Below, piece after piece: positions 47,641 through 59,299 of a DNA stretch of 64,000 nucleotides. How positions within the stretch are numbered: the first letter of the stretch is position 1; each line of letters starts with the position of its first letter. Location: contig JAKCOZ010000241.1 in assembly GCA_022605955.1 (NCBI GenBank), positions 1 through 64,000 of the forward strand. The letters are read 5' to 3'. Under the pieces are notes generated by a model. It made no database searches, was not told the DNA's origin, and saw only the letters and a list, made by a program, of their open reading frames with translations. This DNA comes from Rallus limicola (lineage: Eukaryota; Chordata; Aves; Gruiformes; Rallidae). Made by a program: the position numbers and the translations under genes.

Positions 47641-50220
47641 AGCTATGCCTTTCATGCCTAGCTTCTTTACTTTGGGAGTTATTGCTGGACGTTTAGCATG
47701 TTTTGAACTGCAGTCTGCTAGGGCCGAGAAAAGCACCGTAGGAGGTTCCAGGCATGTTCCCTCTTTCCAGGCAAAGGAAAAGGCTGAGAGCCAAAGTGAC
47801 AGGGTCTGCTTGTGTGTCCTGTTAGGAGGTTTCAGACAAGCTATGCCTTTCATGCCTAGCTTCTTTACTTTGGGAGTTATTGCTGGACGTTTAGCATGTT
47901 TTGAACTGCAGTCTGCTAGGGCCGAGAAAAGCACCGTAGGAGGTTCCAGGCATGTTCCCTCTTTCCAGGCAAAGGAAAAGGCTGAGAGCCAAAGTGACAG
48001 GGTCTGCTTGTGTGTCCTGTTAGGAGGTTTCAGACAAGCTATGCCTTTCAATCCTAGCTTCTTTACTTTGGGAGTTATTGCTGGACGTTTAGCATGTTTT
48101 GAACTGCAGTCTGCTAGGGCCGAGAAAAGCACCGTAGGAGGTTCCAGGCATGTTCCCTCTTTCCAGGCAAAGGAAAAGGCTGAGAGCCAAAGTGACAGAG
48201 TCTGCTTGTGTGTCCTGTTAGGAGGTTTCAGACAAGCTATGCCTTTCATGCCTAGCTTCTTTACTTTGGGAGTTATTGCTGGACGTTTAGCATGTTTTGA
48301 ACTGCAGTCTGCTAGGGCCGAGAAAAGCACCGTAGGAGGTTCCAGGCATGTTCCCTCTTTCCAGGCAAAGGAAAAGGCTGAGAGCCAAAGTGACAGGGTC
48401 TGCTTGTGTGTCCTGTTAGGAGGTTTCAGACAAGCTATGCCTTTCATGCCTAGCTTCTTTACTTTGGGAGTTATTGCTGGACGTTTAGCATGTTTTGAAC
48501 TGCAGTCTGCTAGGGCCGAGAAAAGCACCGTAGGAGCTTCCAGGCATGTTCCCTCTTTCCAGGCAAAGGAAAAGGCTGAGAGCCAAAGTGACAGGGTCTG
48601 CTTGTGTGTCCTGTTAGGAGGTTTCAGACAAGCTATGCCTTTCATGCCTAGCTTCTTTACTTTGGGAGTTATTGCTGGACGTTTAGCATGTTTTGAACTG
48701 CAGTCTGCTAGGGCCGAGAAAAGCACCGTAGGAGCTTCCAGGCATGTTCCCTCTTTCCAGGCAAAGGAAAAGGCTGAGAGCCAAAGTGACAGAGTCTGCT
48801 TGTGTGTCCTGTTAGGAGGTTTCAGACAAGCTATGCCTTTCATGCCTAGCTTCTTTACTTTGGGAGTTATTGCTGGACGTTTAGCATGTTTTGAACTGCA
48901 GTCTGCTAGGGCCGAGAAAAGCACCGTAGGAGGTTCCAGGCATGTTCCCTCTTTCCAGGCAAAGGAAAAGGCTGAGAGCCAAAGTGACAGAGTCTGCTTG
49001 TGTGTCCTGTTAGGAGGTTTCAGACAAGCTATGCCTTTCATGCCTAGCTTCTTTACTTTGGGAGTTATTGCTGGACGTTTAGCATGTTTTGAACTGCAGT
49101 CTGCTAGGGCCGAGAAAAGCACCGTAGGAGGTTCCAGGCATGTTCCCTCTTTCCAGGCAAAGGAAAAGGCTGAGAGCCAAAGTGACAGGGTCTGCTTGTG
49201 TGTCCTGTTAGGAGGTTTCAGACAAGCTATGCCTTTCATGCCTAGCTTCTTTACTTTGGGAGTTATTGCTGGACGTTTAGCATGTTTTGAACTGCAGTCT
49301 GCTAGGGCCGAGAAAAGCACCGTAGGAGCTTCCAGGCATGTTCCCTCTTTCCAGGCAAAGGAAAAGGCTGAGAGCCAAAGTGACAGGGTCTGCTTGTGTG
49401 TCCTGTTAGGAGGTTTCAGACAAGCTATGCCTTTCATGCCTAGCTTCTTTACTTTGGGAGTTATTGCTGGACGTTTAGCATGTTTTGAACTGCAGTCTGC
49501 TAGGGCCGAGAAAAGCACCGTAGGAGCTTCCAGGCATGTTCCCTCTTTCCAGGCAAAGGAAAAGGCTGAGAGCCAAAGTGACAGAGTCTGCTTGTGTGTC
49601 CTGTTAGGAGGTTTCAGACAAGCTATGCCTTTCATGCCTAGCTTCTTTACTTTGGGAGTTATTGCTGGACGTTTAGCATGTTTTGAACTGCAGTCTGCTA
49701 GGGCCGAGAAAAGCACCGTAGGAGGTTCCAGGCATGTTCCCTCTTTCCAGGCAAAGGAAAAGGCTGAGAGCCAAAGTGACAGGGTCTGCTTGTGTGTCCT
49801 GTTAGGAGGTTTCAGACAAGCTATGCCTTTCATGCCTAGCTTCTTTACTTTGGGAGTTATTGCTGGACGTTTAGCATGTTTTGAACTGCAGTCTGCTAGG
49901 GCCGAGAAAAGCACTGTAGGAGGTTCCAGGCATGTTCCCTCTTTCCAGGCAAAGGAAAAGGCTGAGAGCCAAAGTGACAGGGTCTGCTTGTGTGTCCTGT
50001 TAGGAGGTTTCAGACAAGCTATGCCTTTCAATCCTAGCTTCTTTACTTTGGGAGTTATTGCTGGACGTTTAGCATGTTTTGAACTGCAGTCTGCTAGGGC
50101 CGAGAAAAGCACCGTAGGAGGTTCCAGGCATGTTCCCTCTTTCCAGGCAAAGGAAAAGGCTGAGAGCCAAAGTGACAGGGTCTGCTTGTGTGTCCTGTTA
50201 GGAGGTTTCAGACAAGCTAT
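47640..50220 (+). repeat. Right flank of HOR core, irregular order
   Basis: The 198-bp register is perfect but the variant order is loose. CAATCC monomers are at 48,047 and 50,027 (10 monomers apart), with GACAGAGTC monomers and pairs of GGAGCTTCC monomers between. The order is similar to 25.3-27.9 kb. No GTTATAAGG or TTTTATA monomer is present here. Confidence 0.75.
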
Positions 50221-51130
50221 GCCTTTCATGCCTAGCTTCTTTACTTTGGGAGTTATTGCTGGACGTTTAGCATGTTTTGAACTGCAGTCTGCTAGGGCCG
50301 AGAAAAGCACCGTAGGAGCTTCCAGGCATGTTCCCTCTTTCCAGGCAAAGGAAAAGGCTGAGAGCCAAAGTGACAGGGTCTGCTTGTGTGTCCTGTTAGG
50401 AGGTTTCAGACAAGCTATGCCTTTCATGCCTAGCTTCTTTACTTTGGGAGTTATTGCTGGACGTTTAGCATGTTTTGAACTGCAGTCTGCTAGGGCCGAG
50501 AAAAGCACCGTAGGAGCTTCCAGGCATGTTCCCTCTTTCCAGGCAAAGGAAAAGGCTGAGAGCCAAAGTGACAGGGTCTGCTTGTGTGTCCTGTTAGGAG
50601 GTTTCAGACAAGCTATGCCTTTCAGGCCTAGCTTCTTTACTTTGGGAGTTATTGCTGGACGTTTAGCATGTTTTGAACTGCAGTCTGCTAGGGCCGAGAA
50701 AAGCACCGTAGGAGGTTCCAGGCATGTTCCCTCTTTCCAGGCAAAGGAAAAGGCTGAGAGCCAAAGTGACAGGGTCTGCTTGTGTGTCCTGTTAGGAGGT
50801 TTCAGACAAGCTATGCCTTTCAGTCCTGGCTTCTTTACTTTGGGAGTTATTGCTGGACGTTTAGCATGTTTTGAACTGCAGTCTGCTAGGGCCGAGAAAA
50901 GCACCGTAGGAGGTTCCAGGCATGTTCCCTCTTTCCAGGCAAAGGAAAAGGCTGAGAGCCAAAGTGACAGGGTCTGCTTGTGTGTCCTGTTAGGAGGTTT
51001 CAGACAAGCTATGCCTTTCAGTCCTACCTTCTTTACTTTGGGAGTTATTGCTGGACATTTAGCATGTTTTGAACTGCAGTCTGCTAGGGCCGAGAAAAGC
51101 ACCGTAGGAGGTTCCAGGCATGTTCCCTCT
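50220..51130 (+). repeat. 14-monomer-spaced duplicated block, copy 1
   Basis: Private markers are CAGGCC (50,621), CAGTCCTGG (50,821), CAGTCCTACC and GGACATTTAG (51,053). All recur 2,772 bp (14 monomers) later. About five monomers are shared, beginning with two GGAGCTTCC monomers. Confidence 0.88.
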
Positions 51131-52989
51131 TTCCAGGCAAAGGAAAAGGCTGAGAGCCAAAGTGACAGGGTCTGCTTGTGTGTCCTGTTAGGAGGTTTCA
51201 GACAAGCTATGCCTTTCAGTCCTAGCTTCTTTACTTTGGGAGTTATTGCTGGACGTTTAGCATGTTTTGAACTGCAGTCTGCTAGGGCCGAGAAAAGCAC
51301 CGTAGGAGGTTCCAGGCATGTTCCCTCTTTCCAGGCAAAGGAAAAGGCTGAGAGCCAAAGTGACAGGGTCTGCTTGTGTGTCCTGTTAGGAGGTTTCAGA
51401 CAAGCTATGCCTTTCAATCCTAGCTTCTTTACTTTGGGAGTTATTGCTGGACGTTTAGCATGTTTTGAACTGCAGTCTGCTAGGGCCGAGAAAAGCACCG
51501 TAGGAGGTTCCAGGCATGTTCCCTCTTTCCAGGCAAAGGAAAAGGCTGAGAGCCAAAGTGACAGAGTCTGCTTGTGTGTCCTGTTAGGAGGTTTCAGACA
51601 AGCTATGCCTTTCATGCCTAGCTTCTTTACTTTGGGAGTTATTGCTGGACGTTTAGCATGTTTTGAACTGCAGTCTGCTAGGGCCGAGAAAAGCACCGTG
51701 GGAGGTTCCAGGCATGTTCCCTCTTTCCAGGCAAAGGAAAAGGCTGAGAGCCAAAGTGACAGGGTCTGCTTGTGTGTCCTGTTAGGAGGTTTCAGACAAG
51801 CTATGCCTTTCATGCCTAGCTTCTTTACTTTGGGAGTTATTGCTGGACGTTTAGCATGTTTTGAACTGCAGTCTGCTAGGGCCGAGAAAAGCACCGTAGG
51901 AGCTTCCAGGCATGTTCCCTCTTTCCAGGCAAAGGAAAAGGCTGAGAGCCAAAGTGACAGGGTCTGCTTGTGTGTCCTGTTAGGAGGTTTCAGACAAGCT
52001 ATGCCTTTCATGCCTAGCTTCTTTACTTTGGGAGTTATTGCTGGACGTTTAGCATGTTTTGAACTGCAGTCTGCTAGGGCCGAGAAAAGCACCGTAGGAG
52101 GTTCCAGGCATGTTCCCTCTTTCCAGGCAAAGGAAAAGGCTGAGAGCCAAAGTGACAGAGTCTGCTTGTGTGTCCTGTTAGGAGGTTTCAGACAAGCTAT
52201 GCCTTTCATGCCTAGCTTCTTTACTTTGGGAGTTATTGCTGGACGTTTAGCATGTTTTGAACTGCAGTCTGCTAGGGCCGAGAAAAGCACCGTAGGAGGT
52301 TCCAGGCATGTTCCCTCTTTCCAGGCAAAGGAAAAGGCTGAGAGCCAAAGTGACAGGGTCTGCTTGTGTGTCCTGTTAGGAGGTTTCAGACAAGCTATGC
52401 CTTTCATGCCTAGCTTCTTTACTTTGGGAGTTATTGCTGGACGTTTAGCATGTTTTGAACTGCAGTCTGCTAGGGCCGAGAAAAGCACTGTAGGAGGTTC
52501 CAGGCATGTTCCCTCTTTCCAGGCAAAGGAAAAGGCTGAGAGCCAAAGTGACAGGGTCTGCTTGTGTGTCCTGTTAGGAGGTTTCAGACAAGCTATGCCT
52601 TTCAATCCTAGCTTCTTTACTTTGGGAGTTATTGCTGGACGTTTAGCATGTTTTGAACTGCAGTCTGCTAGGGCCGAGAAAAGCACCGTAGGAGGTTCCA
52701 GGCATGTTCCCTCTTTCCAGGCAAAGGAAAAGGCTGAGAGCCAAAGTGACAGAGTCTGCTTGTGTGTCCTGTTAGGAGGTTTCAGACAAGCTATGCCTTT
52801 CATGCCTAGCTTCTTTACTTTGGGAGTTATTGCTGGACGTTTAGCATGTTTTGAACTGCAGTCTGCTAGGGCCGAGAAAAGCACCGTAGGAGGTTCCAGG
52901 CATGTTCCCTCTTTCCAGGCAAAGGAAAAGGCTGAGAGCCAAAGTGACAGGGTCTGCTTGTGTGTCCTGTTAGGAGGTTTCAGACAAGC

Positions 52990-53900
52990 TATGCCTTTCA
53001 TGCCTAGCTTCTTTACTTTGGGAGTTATTGCTGGACGTTTAGCATGTTTTGAACTGCAGTCTGCTAGGGCCGAGAAAAGCACCGTAGGAGCTTCCAGGCA
53101 TGTTCCCTCTTTCCAGGCAAAGGAAAAGGCTGAGAGCCAAAGTGACAGGGTCTGCTTGTGTGTCCTGTTAGGAGGTTTCAGACAAGCTATGCCTTTCATG
53201 CCTAGCTTCTTTACTTTGGGAGTTATTGCTGGACGTTTAGCATGTTTTGAACTGCAGTCTGCTAGGGCCGAGAAAAGCACCGTAGGAGCTTCCAGGCATG
53301 TTCCCTCTTTCCAGGCAAAGGAAAAGGCTGAGAGCCAAAGTGACAGGGTCTGCTTGTGTGTCCTGTTAGGAGGTTTCAGACAAGCTATGCCTTTCAGGCC
53401 TAGCTTCTTTACTTTGGGAGTTATTGCTGGACGTTTAGCATGTTTTGAACTGCAGTCTGCTAGGGCCGAGAAAAGCACCGTAGGAGGTTCCAGGCATGTT
53501 CCCTCTTTCCAGGCAAAGGAAAAGGCTGAGAGCCAAAGTGACAGGGTCTGCTTGTGTGTCCTGTTAGGAGGTTTCAGACAAGCTATGCCTTTCAGTCCTG
53601 GCTTCTTTACTTTGGGAGTTATTGCTGGACGTTTAGCATGTTTTGAACTGCAGTCTGCTAGGGCCGAGAAAAGCACCGTAGGAGGTTCCAGGCATGTTCC
53701 CTCTTTCCAGGCAAAGGAAAAGGCTGAGAGCCAAAGTGACAGGGTCTGCTTGTGTGTCCTGTTAGGAGGTTTCAGACAAGCTATGCCTTTCAGTCCTACC
53801 TTCTTTACTTTGGGAGTTATTGCTGGACATTTAGCATGTTTTGAACTGCAGTCTGCTAGGGCCGAGAAAAGCACCGTAGGAGGTTCCAGGCATGTTCCCT
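52990..53900 (+). repeat. 14-monomer-spaced duplicated block, copy 2
   Basis: CAGGCC (53,393), CAGTCCTGG (53,593), CAGTCCTACC and GGACATTTAG (53,825) repeat the 50.2-51.1 kb block. After it, this copy continues into a TTTTATA monomer (54,073), whereas copy 1 continues into CAGTCC and CAATCC monomers. Confidence 0.88.
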
Positions 53901-54189
53901 CTTTCCAGGCAAAGGAAAAGGCTGAGAGCCAAAGTGACAGGGTCTGCTTGTGTGTCCTGTTAGGAGGTTTCAGACAAGCTATGCCTTTCATGCCTAGCTT
54001 CTTTACTTTGGGAGTTATTGCTGGACGTTTAGCATGTTTTGAACTGCAGTCTGCTAGGGCCGAGAAAAGCACTTTTATAGGTAGCAGGTATGTTCCTTCT
54101 TTCCAGGCAAAGGAAAAGGCTGAGAGCCAAAGTGACAGGGTCTGCTTGTGTGTCCTGTTAGGAGGTTTCAGACAAGCTATGCCTTTCAT

Positions 54190-54205
54190 GCCTAGCTTAT
54201 TACTT
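54190..54205 (+). other. Local -1 rearrangement (TAGCTTATTACTTTG)
   Basis: TAGCTTATTACTTTG replaces TAGCTTCTTTACTTTG, giving a 197-bp monomer. It is the only single-base loss to the right of 5.3 kb and ends the 10,349-codon reverse open frame. Confidence 0.9.
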
Positions 54206-56335
54206 TGGGAGTTATTGCTGGACGTTTAGCATGTTTTGAACTGCAGTCTGCTAGGGCCGAGAAAAGCACTGTAGGAGGTTCCAGGCATGTTCCCTCTTTC
54301 CAGGCAAAGGAAAAGGCTGAGAGCCAAAGTGACAGGGTCTGCTTGTGTGTCCTGTTAGGAGGTTTCAGACAAGCTATGCCTTTCAATCCTAGCTTCTTTA
54401 CTTTGGGAGTTATTGCTGGACGTTTAGCATGTTTTGAACTGCAGTCTGCTAGGGCCGAGAAAAGCACCGTAGGAGGTTCCAGGCATGTTCCCTCTTTCCA
54501 GGCAAAGGAAAAGGCTGAGAGCCAAAGTGACAGGGTCTGCTTGTGTGTCCTGTTAGGAGGTTTCAGACAAGCTATGCCTTTCAGTCCTAGCTTCTTTACT
54601 TTGGGAGTTATTGCTGGACGTTTAGCATGTTTTGAACTGCAGTCTGCTAGGGCCGAGAAAAGCACTGTAGGAGGTAGCAGGTATGTTCCTTCTTTCCAGG
54701 CAAAGGAAAAGGCTGAGAGCCAAAGTGACAGGGTCTGCTTGTGTGTCCTGTTAGGAGGTTTCAGACAAGCTATGCCTTTCAGTCCTAGCTTCTTTACTTT
54801 GGGAGTTATTGCTGGACGTTTAGCATGTTTTGAACTGCAGTCTGCTAGGGCCGAGAAAAGCACCGTAGGAGCTTCCAGGCATGTTCCTTCTTTCCAGGCA
54901 AAGGAAAAGGCTGAGAGCCAAAGTGACAGGGTCTGCTTGTGTGTCCTGTTAGGAGGTTTCAGACAAGCTATGCCTTTCATGCCTAGCTTCTTTACTTTGG
55001 GAGTTATTGCTGGACGTTTAGCATGTTTTGAACTGCAGTCTGCTAGGGCCGAGAAAAGCACCGTAGGAGGTTCCAGGCATGTTCCCTCTTTCCAGGCAAA
55101 GGAAAAGGCTGAGAGCCAAAGTGACAGGGTCTGCTTGTGTGTCCTGTTAGGAGGTTTCAGACAAGCTATGCCTTTCATGCCTAGCTTCTTTACTTTGGGA
55201 GTTATTGCTGGACGTTTAGCATGTTTTGAACTGCAGTCTGCTAGGGCCGAGAAAAGCACCGTAGGAGGTTCCAGGCATGTTCCCTCTTTCCAGGCAAAGG
55301 AAAAGGCTGAGAGCCAAAGTGACAGGGTCTGCTTGTGTGTCCTGTTAGGAGGTTTCAGACAAGCTATGCCTTTCATGCCTAGCTTCTTTACTTTGGGAGT
55401 TATTGCTGGACGTTTAGCATGTTTTGAACTGCAGTCTGCTAGGGCCGAGAAAAGCACCGTAGGAGGTTCCAGGCATGTTCCCTCTTTCCAGGCAAAGGAA
55501 AAGGCTGAGAGCCAAAGTGACAGGGTCTGCTTGTGTGTCCTGTTAGGAGGTTTCAGACAAGCTATGCCTTTCAGTCCTAGCTTCTTTACTTTGGGAGTTA
55601 TTGCTGGACGTTTAGCATGTTTTGAACTGCAGTCTGCTAGGGCCGAGAAAAGCACTGTAGGAGGTTCCAGGTATGTTCCTTATTTCCAGGCAAAGGAAAA
55701 GGCTGAGAGCCAAAGTGACAGGGTCTGCTTGTGTGTCCTGTTAGGAGGTTTCAGACAAGCTATGCCTTTCATGCCTAGCTTCTTTACTTTGGGAGTTATT
55801 GCTGGACGTTTAGCATGTTTTGAACTGCAGTCTGCTAGGGCCGAGAAAAGCACCGTAGGAGGTTCCAGGCATGTTCCCTCTTTCCAGGCAAAGGAAAAGG
55901 CTGAGAGCCAAAGTGACAGGGTCTGCTTGTGTGTCCTGTTAGGAGGTTTCAGACAAGCTATGCCTTTCAGTCCTAGCTTCTTTACTTTGGGAGTTATTGC
56001 TGGACGTTTAGCATGTTTTGAACTGCAGTCTGCTAGGGCCGAGAAAAGCACTGTAGGAGGTAGCAGGTATGTTCCTTCTTTCCAGGCAAAGGAAAAGGCT
56101 GAGAGCCAATGTGACAGGGTCTGCTTGTGTGTCCTGTTAGGAGGTTTCAGACAAGCTATGCCTTTCATGCCTAGCTTCTTTACTTTGGGAGTTATTGCTG
56201 GACGTTTAGCATGTTTTGAACTGCAGTCTGCTAGGGCCGAGAAAAGCACCGTAGGAGGTTCCAGGCATGTTCCCTCTTTCCAGGCAAAGGAAAAGGCTGA
56301 GAGCCAAAGTGACAGGGTCTGCTTGTGTGTCCTGT
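54206..56335 (+). repeat. Diverged HOR-related segment
   Basis: The order here (CAATCC, GTAGCAGG, GGAGCTTCC, CATGCC runs, AGCCAATGTG at about 56,108, then GTTATAAGG at 56,336) resembles the last part of an even HOR unit but is not spaced like it. A private C to A at about 55,682 (CCTTATTTCC) puts a stop into the reverse frame. Confidence 0.7.
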
Positions 56336-58117
56336 TATAAGGTTTCAGACAAGCTATGCCTTTCATGCCTAGCTTCTTTACTTTGGGAGTTATTGCTGGA
56401 CGTTTAGCATGTTTTGAACTGCAGTCTGCTAGGGCCGAGAAAAGCACTGTAGATGGTAGCAGGTATGTTCCTTCTTTCCAGGCAAAGGAAAAGGCTGAGA
56501 GCCAAAGTGACAGGGTCTGCTTGTGTGTCCTGTTAGGAGGTTTCAGACAAGCTATGCCTTTCATGCCTAGTTTCTTTAATTTGGGAGTTATTGCTGGACG
56601 TTTAGCATGTTTTGAACTGCAGTCTGCTAGGGCCGAGAAAAGCACTTTTATAGGTAGCAGGTATGTTCCTTCTTTCCAGGCAAAGGAAAAGGCTGAGAGC
56701 CAAAGTGACAGGGTCTGCTTGTGTGTCCTGTTAGGAGGTTTCAGACAAGCTATGCCTTTCAGTCCTAGCTTCTTTACTTTGGGAGTTATTGCTGGACGTT
56801 TAGCATGTTTTGAACTGCAGTCTGCTAGGGCCGAGAAAAGCACCGTAGGAGGTTCCAGGCATGTTCCCTCTTTCCAGGCAAAGGAAAAGGCTGAGAGCCA
56901 AAGTGACAGGGTCTGCTTGTGTGTCCTGTTAGGAGGTTTCAGACAAGCTATGCCTTTCCGTCCTAGCTTCTTTACTTTGGGAGTTATTGCTGGACGTTTA
57001 GCATGTTTTGAACTGCAGTCTGCTAGGGCCGAGAAAAGCACCGTAGGAGCTTCCAGGCATGTTCCCTCTTTCCAGGCAAAGGAAAAGGCTGAGAGCCAAA
57101 GTGACAGGGTCTGCTTGTGTGTCCTGTTAGGAGGTTTCAGACAAGCTATGCCTTTCATGCCTAGCTTCTTTACTTTGGGAGTTATTGCTGGACGTTTAGC
57201 ATGTTTTGAACTGCAGTCTGCTAGGGCCGAGAAAAGCACCGTAGTAGCTTCCAGGCATGTTCCCTCTTTCCAGGCAAAGGAAAAGGCTGAGAGCCAAAGT
57301 GACAGGGACTGCTTGTGTGTCCTGTTAGGAGGTTTCAGACAAGCTATGCCTTTCAATCCTAGCTTCTTTACTTTGGGAGTTATTGCTGGACGTTTAGCAT
57401 GTTTTGAACTGCAGTCTGCTAGGGCCGAGAAAAGCACTTTTATAGGTAGCAGGTATGTTCCCTCTTTCCAGGCAAAGGAAAAGGCTGAGAGCCAAAGTGA
57501 CAGGGTCTGCTTGTGTGTCCTGTTAGGAGGTTTCAGACAAGCTATGCCTTTCATGCCTAGCTTCTTTACTTTGGGAGTTATTGCTGGACGTTTAGCATGT
57601 TTTGAACTGCAGTCTGCTAGGGCCGAGAAAAGCACCGTAGTAGCTTCCAGGCATGTTCCCTCTTTCCAGGCAAAGGAAAAGGCTGAGAGCCAAAGTGACA
57701 GGGTCTGCTTGTGTGTCCTGTTAGGAGGTTTCAGACAAGCTATGCCTTTCATGCCTAGCTTCTTTACTTTGGGAGTTATTGCTGGACGTTTAGCATGTTT
57801 TGAACTGCAGTCTGCTAGGGCCGAGAAAAGCACCGTAGGAGGTTCCAGGCATGTTCCCTCTTTCCAGGCAAAGGAAAAGGCTGAGAGCCAAAGTGACAGG
57901 GTCTGCTTGTGTGTCCTGTTAGGAGGTTTCAGACAAGCTATGCCTTTCATGCCTAGCTTCTTTACTTTGGGAGTTATTGCTGGACGTTTAGCATGTTTTG
58001 AACTGCAGTCTGCTAGGGCCGAGAAAAGCACCGTAGGAGGTTCCAGGCATGTTCCCTCTTTCCAGGCAAAGGAAAAGGCTGAGAGCCAAAGTGACAGGGT
58101 CTGCTTGTGTGTCCTGT
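56336..58117 (+). repeat. 9-monomer tandem duplication, copy 1
   Basis: GTTATAAGG at 56,336 and 58,118 are 9 monomers (1,782 bp) apart. In order: GTAGATGG; a private TAGTTTCTTTAATTTGG monomer with TTTTATA (56,646); CAGTCC; CCGTCC with GGAGCTTCC; GTAGTAGC; CAATCC with TTTTATA (57,438); then a second GTAGTAGC and two GGAGGTTCC monomers. Confidence 0.9.
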
Positions 58118-59230
58118 TATAAGGTTTCAGACAAGCTATGCCTTTCATTCCTATCTTCTTTACTTTGGGAGTTATTGCTGGACGTTTAGCATGTTTTGAA
58201 CTGCAGTCTGCTAGGGCCGAGAAAAGCACTGTAGATGGTAGCAGGTATGTTCCTTCTTTCCAGGCAAAGGAAAAGGCTGAGAGCCAAAGTGACAGGGTCT
58301 GCTTGTGTGTCCTGTTAGGAGGTTTCAGACAAGCTATGCCTTTCATGCCTAGTTTCTTTAATTTGGGAGTTATTGCTGGACGTTTAGCATGTTTTGAACT
58401 GCAGTCTGCTAGGGCCGAGAAAAGCACTTTTATAGGTAGCAGGTATGTTCCTTCTTTCCAGGCAAAGGAAAAGGCTGAGAGCCAAAGTGACAGGGTCTGC
58501 TTGTGTGTCCTGTTAGGAGGTTTCAGACAAGCTATGCCTTTCAGTCCTAGCTTCTTTACTTTGGGAGTTATTGCTGGACGTTTAGCATGTTTTGAACTGC
58601 AGTCTGCTAGGGCCGAGAAAAGCACCGTAGGAGGTTCCAGGCATGTTCCCTCTTTCCAGGCAAAGGAAAAGGCTGAGAGCCAAAGTGACAGGGTCTGCTT
58701 GTGTGTCCTGTTAGGAGGTTTCAGACAAGCTATGCCTTTCCGTCCTAGCTTCTTTACTTTGGGAGTTATTGCTGGACGTTTAGCATGTTTTGAACTGCAG
58801 TCTGCTAGGGCCGAGAAAAGCACCGTAGGAGCTTCCAGGCATGTTCCCTCTTTCCAGGCAAAGGAAAAGGCTGAGAGCCAAAGTGACAGGGTCTGCTTGT
58901 GTGTCCTGTTAGGAGGTTTCAGACAAGCTATGCCTTTCATGCCTAGCTTCTTTACTTTGGGAGTTATTGCTGGACGTTTAGCATGTTTTGAACTGCAGTC
59001 TGCTAGGGCCGAGAAAAGCACCGTAGTAGCTTCCAGGCATGTTCCCTCTTTCCAGGCAAAGGAATAGGCTGAGAGCCAAAGTGACAGGGTCTGCTTGTGT
59101 GTCCTGTTAGGAGGTTTCAGACAAGCTATGCCTTTCAATCCTAGCTTCTTTACTTTGGGAGTTATTGCTGGACGTTTAGCATGTTTTGAACTGCAGTCTG
59201 CTAGGGCCGAGAAAAGCACTTTTATAGGTA
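58118..59230 (+). repeat. 9-monomer tandem duplication, copy 2 (at least 6 monomers)
   Basis: It repeats the first six monomers of copy 1 in order, including the private TTTAATTTGG and TTTTATA at 58,428 and 59,220. Copy-specific changes are CATTCCTATC at about 58,147 and GGAATAGGCTG at about 59,062. After TTTTATA at 59,220 it carries AAAAGCCTGATAG and leaves the copy 1 order. Confidence 0.88.
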
Positions 59231-59299
59231 GCAGGTATGTTCCTTCTTTCCAGGCAAAGGAAAAGCCTGATAGCCAAAGTGACAGGGTCTGCTTGTGTG

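Noticed and set aside
23140..54189. Giant reverse-strand protein of 66-residue repeats
   Set aside because: It is explained by a monomer length divisible by 3 with one stop-free reverse frame. There is no start context or recognisable domain, and the frame is broken by stops and frameshifts elsewhere in the same array (14,633; 23,246; 54,198; 55,682).
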